Program-made: the position numbers and the translations under genes
In this document: positions 42,633 to 53,466 of the stretch, in pieces
How positions within the stretch are numbered: position 1 is the stretch's first letter
How the letters are laid out: each line of letters begins with the position of its first letter
Notes under the pieces: model-generated
What the model saw: only the letters and a program-made list of their open reading frames with translations
Databases searched by the model: none
Told to the model about the DNA's origin: nothing
From: Pseudoips prasinana
Lineage: Eukaryota; Arthropoda; Insecta; Lepidoptera; Nolidae
NCBI GenBank assembly: GCA_951640165.1
Contig: OX621252.1
Location: 28,851,934 to 28,915,933 of the forward strand
Reading direction: 5' to 3'
DNA: 64,000 nt

Positions 42633-42895
42633 CTAAAATAATCATCATCATAATCATCATTATCATGTCAGCCAAAGTACGTCCACTGCTGGACGAAAGA
42701 ATGGGGGCATACGCCACAATCGCCACGCTTAGCAGACGAGTTGACTTGGCAGATGATGGCAGTTTGATGGTCATAATTCACAGATAAACGCTGCTTCATG
42801 GTCTGTGGTAGGTTTTCGCTCGGAAGATTTCTATGCCCCCCACAGGATGAGATGGGGTGATGATATTCTATGCCGTCAAAACACAGCACACACTA
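42633..42895 (-). repeat. RTE-tailed SINE
   Basis: The (ATC)n on the left is followed by GTACGTCCACTGCTGGACGA, the RTE 3' end in complement. Then comes the family body, to CACAGGATGAGATGGGGTGA on the right. Confidence 0.68.
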
Positions 42896-43542
42896 AAATA
42901 ATACAAGAACAAAATGGTTGACTTAACTTTAAAAAATTTAGAGATGAAAACAAACACCTTCGACCTGAAGAGATGCAAGTAGAAAATATATCAATATCAC
43001 TCGCCTAACATAATTTATCGGGCCTCTACTTATATTATAATTTGAGTAACAACAACCCATACTCTAACCCTATTGTAAAAGCTTCGAGACCTTGAAAAAT
43101 TTTGCAAAGGACTCTGATACGTAATAAACTTACATGTTACTGCGTAGGTGGATTTTGAATGAAATCTATGTAATCTTTTCAACTTTCATCCCAAAATATC
43201 GATGAAAGGAATATTTGCTTATAAATCAACTCAAGGGAAATAAACTTTATATACAACTAATGGGGTAGAAACTGGCCTTTTACACACGCCTTACACTTTT
43301 TCTATTTTTCTAATTCATTTGGATTTGAATGGCCGACTGAACATGAAGCGGCCTTATTTAATAAAATTTACTCAAAGTAACTACTACGCTTATTTATCGA
43401 AAACGTCTACATAGGTGCATAAAACACGATCAGCCACACCACAGCAAAGTCAAGACAGAAGTAACCAAATTTGACTTGAGGGTCCACCACAGGAGTCCCA
43501 ATCGAAGTGAACATTATAAAAAGAATAAACTGATTCTAACAT
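42896..43542. other. No gene or repeat recognised
   Basis: AT-rich, many stops in all frames. Confidence 0.45.
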
Positions 43543-44130
43543 TTTCCAGAACTCCTCAGTCTTCTGAGTAAGTTGCCGCAATATATGTGTGTGTGAAACC
43601 TGTTGTTCAGGAGGCTAGAAGTGACCAAAAAGCAGCACGCGAGACGATTACAAATACTTTAAAAAAATCCTTTCTGTTAATATGCCAACAAATACCCAAA
43701 AGCCTTTTCTTTACTCCTGGTCATACTCATAATTCTTTGTATGTAATATTTTTTGGTGCACATTAAAGAGTTACTTACTTACAATTTGTAAACAGTGTAT
43801 AGCGGTGTGATGGGTCTGTTATTCTTCATTGTGTCACCCTTTTTGAAGAAGAATACAACCACACTTCTGCAGGATCCGTAGGATCGGTGTACCACCGCCT
43901 TCAGAAACCCCATAGTCACCAGGGGCTTTTTTGTTCGAGAGCCATTCTTATCTCGTACAGTCTGACGTTTAAGATGTCTTTGGTGTATAACGAGTTAGTC
44001 TTGCCCTGGGATCTGAGCCATGACTATTGACAGGTGACTGATTTGTCGTGTATGTCTGTAGAAATTCTCGATCTCTCCCTGCAACTTTTTGGTTGTGACG
44101 TGCCGATTTTACCATCCTCAGTCTTCAGCG
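43543..44130 (-). pseudogene. RTE LINE, strongly decayed RT segment
   Basis: Complement of the linker to early-RT region: pieces of the QAGFRKGF region (43600-43640), NYRPITLL and FFKKGD (43805-43855), KNNKAPGDDG (43915-43945) and the linker (44030-44125). It is interrupted at about 43681-43795 by unrelated sequence that ends GCACATTAAAGAGTTACTTA, a possible small LINE tail. Many indels. Confidence 0.82.
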
Positions 44131-45737
44131 TCAGCTGACGACACTGAAGACTGAACTTCGAAAAGTTGCCATTTAAAAAAATCAAATAGCCTTTAGACCA
44201 CATCACCGACGTAAACTTAGATATACAAACTGACTATGAGAGAAAGAGAGAAAGAATATGCGTGCTCACATACCTCTCTCTCTTATCCCTACAGTAATAT
44301 GCGAAACGTAACTCTCTGTCTTCCTATCTTAACTAAGTATCTTCTTGTCAACTTCCGTTCGCGTCACCTGATCACATTTTTTGTAACGGTCTCATCACGC
44401 GTTCACCAGCTTACTTCCCAAATCAAGCGTGAAAATGGGAAAAGTAAAAATAGTCCTCAAATGAATCGCTCATTTCACATCCTAATTAAGAAAACTTAGT
44501 TATGATACTGTAGCTCAATTCAAAGTGCCGCGACACAGCAGATGACCAGACACATTATGAGAATCAAAACTAATAGTTATCTAAAGTTAGGACTAATCCA
44601 ATTAGACTAACAGAAGAGATCAGCTGGAAGCCTATTATAAAGAGATTGGTTTGGCTTCATCAAAGACGATAGTTATCACTATGAAAAAAGTTTGTGGTGG
44701 AAAAACCATGGACTTGAGCAATTAGTAACAAATCGTAAAAGTAAATAGGTTGATTAAGGATCTAGATAAGATCAAGTAAACTACACACAACGTTCCATAT
44801 CATATTAAACATTATCAATATATCCTATCCATCAACGTAAACGACACAAAGAAAAACCCTGTAACAATCCAAAAAGGGCTTTATATTACTTGTTTTAGCT
44901 GACATTTAACAATGTTTTAAAGGGTTATAAAATATTATGTTCGGGTAATAACGCCCCCTATCCTTTGTTTTCTGACAATCAATGAAACGTCGAGAAAAAT
45001 TAAATAAAGGTTGGTTACCTTAATGCTTGACTAAAATCATTTTATTATATAGGTGCCTAAAGACTTACAAAGCTGTAGCCGAATCCACATTACAAAACAC
45101 TCTTAGAGGACAATACAAATTAGGCAGAAATTCGCTCATATTTAACAATTGTCTTGACAATTCTATGGCAATGACTAAGCCGGTGCAAAGAGTCCACATT
45201 ACTCTTTAAGTGAACCCGTAAGGATAAGTGCTCAACATTCACTATTCAGCAAATAAAAGAGCCATTTTCCTTGGATCTGACCGGATAATGGAAAAACAGA
45301 GGACGGTGATTCGACGCGGAAGCTGTGGACTTCGGTATCCTGACAATTTTTCACTGATTCCGTAGAATGGAATAGTATTGATCGTATGCTGCTAATGCCT
45401 CTTAAGTTATTTGACTAGAGGTTTGCAGAAGAACATAAAACTTAATATTAAATTTGTAAACTGAAATCCAAATTGTTATATATAAATATTATTATTTTCA
45501 AGTTCAAGTTCTTTATTGCATTCATGTGTTACAATAGGTGTTAATGTACATAATTTGTGTCAAACATGAACCCTGTTAGGGTGTTGCAAATATATTTCGT
45601 AAATACATTATTAATAATATTATATCATATATATTTATTTAATATAAATGATACTAACTTTTACGTTTTACCGTAAACCCCTAGTTAAATCACTTAGGTG
45701 CTACAGGCAGCATACGGTTAACTTGTCAATTTGCAAA
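44131..45737. other. Mostly unassigned sequence
   Basis: Holds complementary GA- and CT-rich runs (GAGAGAAAGAGAGA at 44237 and CTCTCTCTCTT at 44273). At about 45497-45620 there is a probable reverse-strand LINE tail (TTCAAGTTCAAGTTCTTTAT). No gene is supported. Frames at 44236-44499 and 45027-45209 lack motifs. Confidence 0.4.
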
Positions 45738-46216
45738 AACCGGCCAAGTGCGAGTCGGACTCGCCCATGAAGAGTTCCGTAGCAGCAAGTATTTCAGTTG
45801 ATTAAATGAAAGGTACATTGCGGTTCACGATTTATGACGTATTAAAAAAACTACTTACTAGATCTCGTTCAAACCAATTTTCGGTGGAAGTTTGCATGGT
45901 AATGAACATCATATATTTTTTTAGTTTTATCATTCTCTTATTTCAGAAGTTACAGAGGGGGGGGGGACCCTTATTTTACCACTTTGGAAATGTCTCTCGT
46001 GCAAACTATTCAGTTTAGAAAAAAATGATATTAGTAACCTCAATATCATTTTTGAAGACCTATCCATAGATACCCAAATTTAAGGGTACGATGAAAAAAA
46101 AAATTTGAGTTTCATTTCTATGTATGGGGAACCCCTAAAATTATTGTTATTTTTCAATTTTTTTATGAATCTATAAGGGTTCTGTTTTTTGCCATTTGGC
46201 TACCGAACCCTAAAAA
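45738..46216 (+). mobile_element. Dispersed element R2, complete ends
   Basis: Starts AAACCGGCCAAGTGCGAGTC and ends TTTTGCCATTTGGCTACCGA, then ACCCTAAAAA. It has an 11-12 G run at about 45956-45967. Confidence 0.78.
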
Positions 46217-46325
46217 CAGGTCTTAAAGGAAACACAGAAATATTATTTCATATGTTTTGATGTTTTTTTTTGTAATTATTACTTACTCATAATGTGGTCT
46301 CCATTAAATATCTCCACTATATAGT

Positions 46326-46488
46326 TGAGTCCATCATTTGGAGGGATATGTCTTAATAGCCAGTAAACCATAAGTAAACTATGAGGGTCATAGTACACAG
46401 AGAGACGCTGCAGCTTCTCTGAAGATGTCTTCTGCACACCTCACGAGATGAGATGGGGTGATGATATTCGTAGCTGTCATCCACATAG
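46326..46488 (-). repeat. RTE-tailed SINE, tail lost
   Basis: CATTTGGAGGGATATGTCTT to CACGAGATGAGATGGGGTGA. It matches the family body in reverse. Confidence 0.55.
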
Positions 46489-47173
46489 CACGTACATGGC
46501 AATGTTTTTGTAGACCCAATAAATTTGCCCCTATAATAAAATAAAAATAAAGAAAAGTTGAAGTGGGTGGTATTTTTCCAAATATTAATTATTGAGAGTT
46601 ATAACGTTGTAAATTTCACAAACCTTTTATGGTATTACTCGTTTTATCATCATGATTCAAACCTTGAGACAGATCAGCTTAAAACACTGTTTGCCTATAA
46701 TTTCGTTTCAATTACGTTTTATAGCTTTGAATTTATAGAAAAATAACGTTTGAAATGTTTACATTGCTGTACCTACGGTTAAAATTAATATAAAAATAGA
46801 CAAAGACTAAAACATTCTAGTTAGAATCGTAAACATAGCGCAAACTATTAGCTTCAGTTTGAATATCTCGCATGTCATTACCCTTGTTGAGGTTTAAGAC
46901 ATAAACGTTATTTAGTCAATAATTTTTACTCACAGAATACAGGTTAAATATAAAGTTCTTATAATGGTTGACTTTTATAAACAGTTCAGTTTTTTTACAT
47001 TCAATCAGTTCAGTTGGTATTTCGTATTCAGGTATTGTAATGCATTTAAATAACAAGTACTAAATTAAAGAAAACAGTTACAATACTATAGGTACAATAA
47101 TGTCAATAGTAGAAAAATAATGTCAAGCTTAGTGGTTTAATTCTCATAATATTAAAATAAATCATAATTGATG
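46489..47173. other. No gene seen
   Basis: AT-rich flank of the provirus. The 62-codon frame at 46558-46746 has no motif. Confidence 0.45.
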
Positions 47174-47177
47174 AATT
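47174..47177. other. Target-site duplication, left (AATT)
   Basis: AATT directly precedes the AGTTA start of the 5' LTR. The same AATT follows the 3' LTR at 54924-54927. Confidence 0.85.
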
Positions 47178-47571
47178 AGTTACATATACATATCCATAGT
47201 ACCCATACATAGAAATTGCATATAATTGAATTGCACCACGCTTGCACGTGCCGCTCTGTCAGCAGTATTCAATCGAGGTTACACGCGCCGCAACGTTGCA
47301 CCACACTTACACATGCCGCACCGTCAGCAGCCTTCATAGCGGTCGAGCCGGAGGTTACACGCGCAGCATTGTCAGCACCCCCAACCCGGCGCCACCGTGA
47401 CGACACCGACTCAGCATTTTTTATAATGTTAATGATATAAGTTCACTTCTGTTCTAGCATCGAACAAGAGCACACACTTTTAATTGTAATTAGTAATAGT
47501 AATATTTTAATTAAATTATATTAAATATAATTTCGTATTTTTTAAGTCTTACGGCTGTAGTCTACGTAATT
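47178..47571 (+). repeat. 5' LTR, 394 bp
   Basis: Begins AGTTACATATACATATCC and ends CTACGTAATT, the last T overlapping the primer site. It differs from the 3' LTR at three positions that I count (T/C near 47256, C/T near 47294, A/T near 47537). The middle has two related GC-rich units, 47231-47295 and 47296-47370. ATTAAA motifs near 47509-47525 may serve as the poly-A signal. Confidence 0.95.
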
Positions 47572-47588
47572 GGCGCAGTCGGTAGGAT
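47571..47588 (+). promoter_or_regulatory. Primer binding site for tRNA-Ser
   Basis: TGGCGCAGTCGGTAGGAT is the complement of a tRNA 3' end reading ATCCTACCGACTGCG plus CCA, as in insect tRNA-Ser. It immediately follows the LTR. Use of tRNA-Ser is known for the 17.6/297/TED branch. Confidence 0.88.
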
Positions 47589-47745
47589 ACTCGAAGCAGT
47601 GCGCGGCGCGATATTAAAGGAATCTAGTATCGAATCCTGTCGGCTCCGCATAGCCGCTGCTTGCGTTTTCAAACCTTCATCGAGTATCCAGAATCTACGA
47701 GTTCTACAGCCAGCGACTGTATCCAGACATCGATACGCAGAGAAA

Positions 47746-47759
47746 ATGAAATTGTGAGT
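47746..47759 (+). promoter_or_regulatory. Leader ATG with possible splice donor
   Basis: An ATG in the untranslated leader is followed within 5 nt by GTGAGT. Related errantiviruses make their envelope from a spliced RNA with a leader-derived start, so this is a candidate donor. The acceptor is not established here. Confidence 0.4.
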
Positions 47760-47979
47760 TGCACAGAATCTTTCTTGTGTTGCTTTCCTTTTACCTTGTA
47801 ACCTTTTAGTCTTTACATAAGCTAAGTACTCGTATTCGAAAATTTTTCGTCAAAGTAATTTAGGACCCAGCGATTCTGCAATCCGGCAGTCTCGCCGTCG
47901 TAGCCAGTTAGATAGGAATAGAGAAATAGATTTATTAGATTTAAATTTAGAGTTAAATAGTTTATATAAAATTAATAAA

Positions 47980-49278
47980 ATGCCTTACGACCCAGATACT
48001 ATTTTTAAAGCACTCAGGCCAGTTCCCGATTTTGATGGAAACCCAAATGTGCTCACGCGATTTATTAGGATATGTGATCAATTAGTAATAGCGTATATGA
48101 GCACAGAAGCAGACAGTGCCTTAACCAATTTATGCCTGATAAATGGCATATTAAATAAAATCACGGGGCCTGCCGCCAGTATTATCAATTCGAACGGCAT
48201 CCCCGATAACTGGTTGGAAATTCGTAACGCGTTAATAAATAACTTTGCTGATCAAAGGGATGAGACTGCCCTCTATAATGATCTATCGCTAGCCACCCAA
48301 GGTCAGAGAACCCCACAAGAATTTTACGACCATTGCCAATCATTATTCAGTACCATTATGACATATGTTAGTTTGCACGAGAAAATAGAGACTACCATAG
48401 AAGCTAAACGCGCGTTGTACAAAAAATCAGCAATGCAGGCTTTTGTTAGAGGTTTAAATGAACCATTGGGATCCCGCATTAGATGCATGAGACCCCCTAC
48501 GATTGAGAAGGCTTTAGAATATGTACAGGAGGAGCTGAACACTATATATCTTCAGCAGCGAAATGAATCGCTAACTAAACCATATCACGCCCCTAAGGCT
48601 ATTCAGTTAGGACCCGTACACATCCCAAAACCTTCTCATATGCTAGCAGCAGCCTGGCCAACGCCCGGTATACAGCGGCCATTACCGCCAGCACCGCAAC
48701 CATTCAGATTTGCGCCTCCACCACATCAAGCCTTCAGGCCTAACGCCGCGCAGATTCACCAACCACAGGTACGTATGCCAACACGGACACAACAGATGCT
48801 AGGTGCTAGACCCCCCAACTATAACCCCCAGAGCAATGTATTCCGACTTCCACCGCGTAATCAGTACGGACATTATAACTCACAGCAACCCAAACCTATG
48901 AGTGGCGTATCAAACTTTGTTCCCAAAGTCTTACCACCCTCAGGAGGACTTAGAGGACATGACTGGCGTATACATGGCAATCCGCCCCCGACGAATTACT
49001 TTAAATCCCGCGAAGTTAATTTGAATGAGTGTTACGACATGAATTATTACCCTGACTATGACTACCATCCTGACGTTGACTATGACTATTACCCATACTA
49101 CGACGACAGCTATAACTATTACGAGCAACCACAGTTCGACTACACAGAACCATCTTGTTCTAATTACGACCACACCCCCAGCTTACCAGATAACTTAGAG
49201 GAAAACGATTCTGTACCTAATGTGAAGGATAACCAGCAAAATTTTCGGAAAGGTCATTCATCAAAAAGCTTAACATAG
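47980..49278 (+). CDS. gag: Gag structural protein
   Basis: 432 codons, unbroken; forms the particle shell of the errantivirus. Residues about 1-200 are helical and rich in Leu/Ile, with the pattern of a Ty3/Gypsy capsid (for example LTRFIRICDQLVIAY and TPQEFYDHCQSLFSTI, also MQAFVRGLNEPLGSRI near 152-167). Residues about 205-320 are rich in Pro, Gln and Arg, a likely RNA-binding stretch. Residues 352-388 are packed with Tyr and Asp. There is no CCHC zinc knuckle, as is usual for errantiviral Gag. The start chosen is the first ATG after an A/T-rich leader; upstream codons contain stops. A -1 slip near 49239 would pass ribosomes into pol. Confidence 0.9.
   Translation: MPYDPDTIFKALRPVPDFDGNPNVLTRFIRICDQLVIAYMSTEADSALTNLCLINGILNKITGPAASIINSNGIPDNWLEIRNALINNFADQRDETALYNDLSLATQGQRTPQEFYDHCQSLFSTIMTYVSLHEKIETTIEAKRALYKKSAMQAFVRGLNEPLGSRIRCMRPPTIEKALEYVQEELNTIYLQQRNESLTKPYHAPKAIQLGPVHIPKPSHMLAAAWPTPGIQRPLPPAPQPFRFAPPPHQAFRPNAAQIHQPQVRMPTRTQQMLGARPPNYNPQSNVFRLPPRNQYGHYNSQQPKPMSGVSNFVPKVLPPSGGLRGHDWRIHGNPPPTNYFKSREVNLNECYDMNYYPDYDYHPDVDYDYYPYYDDSYNYYEQPQFDYTEPSCSNYDHTPSLPDNLEENDSVPNVKDNQQNFRKGHSSKSLT
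49239..49245 (+). promoter_or_regulatory. Likely -1 ribosomal frameshift site
   Basis: In the Gag frame the codons read A AAT TTT, which fits the X-XXY-YYZ slippery pattern. It lies 31 nt before the Gag stop, inside the Gag/Pol overlap (Pol frame is open from 49233). No stem-loop was modelled. Confidence 0.7.
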
Positions 49279-52200
49279 AAATAAATATACAGACCCAAAG
49301 ACAGTTACCCTATATTCAGATAGCAGACCCACCTTTAAAATTTCTAATCGATACTGGTGCCAATCAATCATTTATAAGTCCACAAGCCGTTCAAGATTAT
49401 TTTTATGACAGACCCCTAGACTATGACCCCTTTGAAATTACTAATGTTCATGCAACCACAAGAGAAAATTACTCTATTACGTTGCCAAACTTCCCTGAAT
49501 TCTGTAATGACGAAAACATAAAACTTTTCATATATAAATTTCATGACTATTTTGATGGACTAATAGGACTTGACTTGTTGACTAATTGGGAAGCTAAGAT
49601 TGGCTTAAAAGACCAGACACTGACTACCCGATCCTCTGTGAACCCCATCCTAATGTATAACTCACGAAATGTCAATTTATACGAGGACGTTATACCTGCA
49701 AATAGTTCCAAATTAATCCGAGTACCGATCAACGCTTCAGACGGCGACGTTTATATTCCCAGACAAATAGTTTGTAACTGTATAGTTTCGGATTGTCTCA
49801 CAAAAGTCACTAATAGTCGTGGTATATTACAAATTACAAACCCGAGTAGTAACGACATCATACTATCGCTAGATCAAGCCGTTCAGGCAGAAATATGCAA
49901 TATTGAGTCTGCCCATACACAATCATCAAGGGTACAAGAAGTGATATCCCGACTTCGCACTCATCACTTGAACCAAGAGGAGTTAGCTAATTTAACTACA
50001 CTTTGCACCAAGTATGCAGATGTTTTCTACATAGATAATGAGCCATTGACATTCACGAACAAAATTAAACATCGTATTAACACCACCGATGAAACTCCCA
50101 TATATACAAAGAGCTATCGCTACCCATTTGTACATCGCCAAGAGGTAAAAGACCAGATAGCCAAAATGCTCTCCCAGGGTATTATTAGACCATCAGAGTC
50201 TGCGTGGAGCTCGCCTATTTGGGTAGTTCCAAAGAAAGCCGAAGCCTCAGGCAAACAAAAGTGGCGTCTCGTAATTGACTTCCGAAAGTTAAATGACAAG
50301 ACCGTTGACGACAAATACCCAATCCCCAACATAGTTGACGTATTAGACAAGTTAGGGAAGTGCCAATACTTTTCTACTCTTGATTTAGCAAGCGGATTTT
50401 GGCAAGTAGAAATGGACCAAATCGATATCCACAAAACTGCTTTTACAGTTGAACATGGGCATTTTGAATTTCTTAGAATGCCTATGGGCCTAAAGAATGC
50501 ACCATCTACATTCCAACGGGTCATGGACAACCTGTTGCGAGGACTGCAGAATGAGATATGCTTAGCCTATCTCGATGATATTATAGTTTTCAGCACTAGT
50601 TTACAAGAACATATAATAAACCTTGAAAAAGTATTCCAGAGACTTCGAGAGTCCAATTTTAAAATCCAAATGGATAAATCAGAATTCTTGAAATTAGAAA
50701 CTGACTTTTTAGGACATGTTATAACTAGAGACGGTGTCAAACCAAACCCTGACAAAATAGCTACCATAGAAAAGTATCCCCTACCAAAAACCACGAAACA
50801 GATAAAACAATTTTTAGGACTATTAGGATATTATAGAAAATTTATTCCCGACTTTGCTAGACTAACAAAACCAATGACATCTTGTTTGAAAAAGAACAGT
50901 AAAATTACGTTAGATAAAATATATGTAGACTGTTTTGAAAAATGTAAAAAATTACTGACCAACGATCCAATATTGCAATACCCAGACTTCAGTGAAGAAT
51001 TTATATTGACTACTGACGCATCCAACTTCGCTCTAGGTGCCATCTTATCCCAAGGACCCATCGGATCCGATAAACCCATATCCTTTGCCTCTCGTACCCT
51101 AAACGAAAGCGAGATAAATTACAGCACCATTGAAAAGGAACTCCTTACAATAGTGTGGGCAACAAAATACTTCCGGCCCTATCTTTTTGGTAGAGAGTTT
51201 AAAATAGTTACGGATCACAAACCACTTCAGTGGATTATGAATCTTAAAGAGCCCAACTCCAGATTAACCAGATGGAGATTGAAGCTCAGTGAATACGATT
51301 TTTCCGTAGTTTACAAAAAAGGCAAAAATAATACAAACGCTGACGCTTTATCCCGAATTGAAATCCATAATGAAGAAATAAGCTCCATAACCGCAAATCC
51401 CTCCGAGAAAGCACCCAGTATAGATAACTCAGCAACCAATACCGCTCACACCAGTCAAGAAAATCCTATCCTAGAAGTCCCTATCACAGATGAACCCCTT
51501 AACAAGTTTCATAAGCAGTTATGTTTAAATGTAGTTGATGTTATCACCAGACGCCCCGTGGTATCCAAACCCTTTGAGTCCCATACCAGAGCCGTAGTGC
51601 AAGTATCCGATTCCGATTTAGAAACCGATGTAGTCAATGCTATTAGAGAATATGTAAATCCTAAAGTTAAAACCGCTTTATTAATTAACCCTCAGTTAGC
51701 TATGTACAGAATCATACCCATTATTCAGGATAAATTTAAAACCTCTGCAATGAAACTTGTCCTCACTAAAATAGAGTTAGAAAATATTAAAGAATATCTT
51801 AAGCAACAAGAGATAATTAGGCTGTACCACGATGGTAAAACAAACCACAGGGGAATCAACGAATGTTACTTAGCGTTATCGCGCAGATACTATTGGCCTA
51901 AGATGAAAGACCACATTAATAAATACATAAATGAATGCAGTATTTGTGGGCAGAGTAAATACGACAGACACCCAGTTAGACCACAATTAAACCTTGTTCC
52001 ACCCGCAACCAAACCACTAGAAATCGTTCATGCCGATTTATTCTCCGTACAATCTGAAAAATATATAACGTTCATTGACGTCTTTTCGAAATATGGCCAA
52101 GCCTACCATTTAAAAGATAGTACCGCAATTAGTGTTTTACAAGCCTTATTGACCTTTTGTACACATCATGGATTACCATTGACCATTATAACAGACAATG

Positions 52201-52874
52201 GGACTGAATTCACAAACCAACTCTTCTCTGAATTCCTCAAACTTCACAAAATTACTCACCATAAAACACTTCCTCATTCCCCTAATGACAACGGTAACAT
52301 AGAGCGATTTCATTCCACTATCTTGGAACACCTTAGGATACTAAAATTACAACAAAAGAACGAATCAGTTTCGAACCTCATGCCCTACGCCATTATTGCC
52401 TACAACAGTTCAATCCATAGCCTGACCAGATGCCGACCTTATGACATACTAAAAGGACACTTTGACCCCAGAGATCCTGTAGACATTGATATGACTCAAC
52501 ACCTATTGCAGCAGTACATACAGACTCACCGCGACCAGATGAAAGTAGTTTATGACTTAGTAAATGATATATCTCTTGCTAACCGGACTGCTCTTATAGA
52601 CAAACATAATAAGACGAGAGAACCTGAAATCGAATACCAACCTGAACAGCAAGTATTCATTAAAAATCCAGTAGCCAGTAGACAGAAAATTGCACCCCGT
52701 TACACTCAAGATAAAGTTCTCGCTGATCTTCCAATACATATCTATACCTCTAAGAAACGAGGACCCGTAGCAAAAGCCCGCCTTAAGCGACCAACCAAGC
52801 ATACAAAATTGTTACAGGACAACACTGCTGGTGACGATACTACAGCTGGCGCGAACACAGGAGATACGACTTGA
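49245..52874 (+). CDS. pol: Pol polyprotein: protease, RT, RNase H, integrase
   Basis: About 1,209 codons in the -1 frame relative to gag, without a stop; its first ATG is at 49482, but the protease lies before it, so frameshift entry is needed. Protease: FLIDTGANQSFIS (active Asp codon 49350). Reverse transcriptase: WRLVIDFRKLNDKT, STLDLASGFWQVEM, TAFTVEHGHFEFLRMPMGL and AYLDDIIVFS (catalytic YLDD at 50568). RNase H: LTTDASNFALGAILSQ, INYSTIEKELL, VTDHKPLQW and NADALSR. Integrase: a zinc finger with HDGKTNHRG and CSICGQ, then the D,D35E triad at codons 52035 (HADLF), 52194 (ITDNGTEF) and 52302 (GNIERFHS). All catalytic residues I looked for are present. The C-terminus is rich in Lys and Arg. 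Confidence 0.94.
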   Translation, partial: SERSFIKKLNIEINIQTQRQLPYIQIADPPLKFLIDTGANQSFISPQAVQDYFYDRPLDYDPFEITNVHATTRENYSITLPNFPEFCNDENIKLFIYKFHDYFDGLIGLDLLTNWEAKIGLKDQTLTTRSSVNPILMYNSRNVNLYEDVIPANSSKLIRVPINASDGDVYIPRQIVCNCIVSDCLTKVTNSRGILQITNPSSNDIILSLDQAVQAEICNIESAHTQSSRVQEVISRLRTHHLNQEELANLTTLCTKYADVFYIDNEPLTFTNKIKHRINTTDETPIYTKSYRYPFVHRQEVKDQIAKMLSQGIIRPSESAWSSPIWVVPKKAEASGKQKWRLVIDFRKLNDKTVDDKYPIPNIVDVLDKLGKCQYFSTLDLASGFWQVEMDQIDIHKTAFTVEHGHFEFLRMPMGLKNAPSTFQRVMDNLLRGLQNEICLAYLDDIIVFSTSLQEHIINLEKVFQRLRESNFKIQMDKSEFLKLETDFLGHVITRDGVKPNPDKIATIEKYPLPKTTKQIKQFLGLLGYYRKFIPDFARLTKPMTSCLKKNSKITLDKIYVDCFEKCKKLLTNDPILQYPDFSEEFILTTDASNFALGAILSQGPIGSDKPISFASRTLNESEINYSTIEKELLTIVWATKYFRPYLFGREFKIVTDHKPLQWIMNLKEPNSRLTRWRLKLSEYDFSVVYKKGKNNTNADALSRIEIHNEEISSITANPSEKAPSIDNSATNTAHTSQENPILEVPITDEPLNKFHKQLCLNVVDVITRRPVVSKPFESHTRAVVQVSDSDLETDVVNAIREYVNPKVKTALLINPQLAMYRIIPIIQDKFKTSAMKLVLTKIELENIKEYLKQQEIIRLYHDGKTNHRGINECYLALSRRYYWPKMKDHINKYINECSICGQSKYDRHPVRPQLNLVPPATKPLEIVHADLFSVQSEKYITFIDVFSKYGQAYHLKDSTAISVLQALLTFCTHHGLPLTIITDNGTEFTNQLFSEFLKLHKITHHKTLPHSPNDNGNIERFHSTILEHLRILKLQQKNESVSNLMPYAIIAYNSSIHSLTRCRPYDILKGHFDPRDPVDIDMTQHLLQQYIQTHRDQMKVVYDLVNDISLANRTALIDKHNKTREPEIEYQPEQQVFIKNPVASRQKIAPRYTQDKVLADLPIHIYTSKKRGPVAKARLKRPTKHTKLLQDNTAGDDTTAGANTGDTT

Positions 52875-53466
52875 TAACTTAGACGATGGACCAGGACTTT
52901 TGCCATTTAAACTTGGACCCACAAGAATGACGACACACCACCACACATTCCTACAATACATAGACCTAGATAGAATCGAACGTGAAGTATCTGAGTTGAA
53001 AGCACAGCTAACTAACTTTGAACATAGAGTTTTTAATACCACTTACCCAGTATTTGAATTACAAATTAACTATCTAATTAATAAAACGAATCACATATTG
53101 GACCATTTGCAGACTTTAGAACCGACTCGAACAAAACGAGGCCTCATAGACGGTTTAGGATCAATAATTAAGAGTATAACTGGAAATTTAGACTATCAGG
53201 ATGCTGTTAAGTATACTAAGGCTCTTAAAGTTTTAGAAAACAACCAGAATAAAATTAGTACAGAACTGAATAACCGCGCTAGCTTGAATAATGATTGGAT
53301 GAAAGAATATAGTAACACTTTAGATAAACTTATATACAACCAGAAAGAAATTAATAATACCTTACAAATGTGGTCGAGTAGAGAGGACCATAAGGAAAGT
53401 AGTTTTCTTAAATTCGGAAAATTTACCCAGATTTTAACAATAATTGCAGAAAATGCAAATGATTAA
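52831..53466 (+). pseudogene. env: Envelope-like glycoprotein, N-terminal part
   Basis: 211 codons that overlap the end of pol in another frame. Errantiviral envelopes are related to the baculovirus F-type fusion protein. Visible are a coiled-coil-like heptad region (residues about 50-95), then a basic RTKR cleavage motif directly followed by a Gly-rich hydrophobic segment beginning GLIDGLGS, and another helical region up to the break. No signal peptide is visible; in this group the start can come from a spliced leader. The frame ends at 53466, where the C-terminal part is in another frame, so as it stands this copy does not encode one continuous protein. Confidence 0.8.

Noticed and set aside
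47216..47440. Gene of 74 aa
   Set aside because: It is inside the 5' LTR and repeated in the 3' LTR; the frame follows the tandem GC-rich units.
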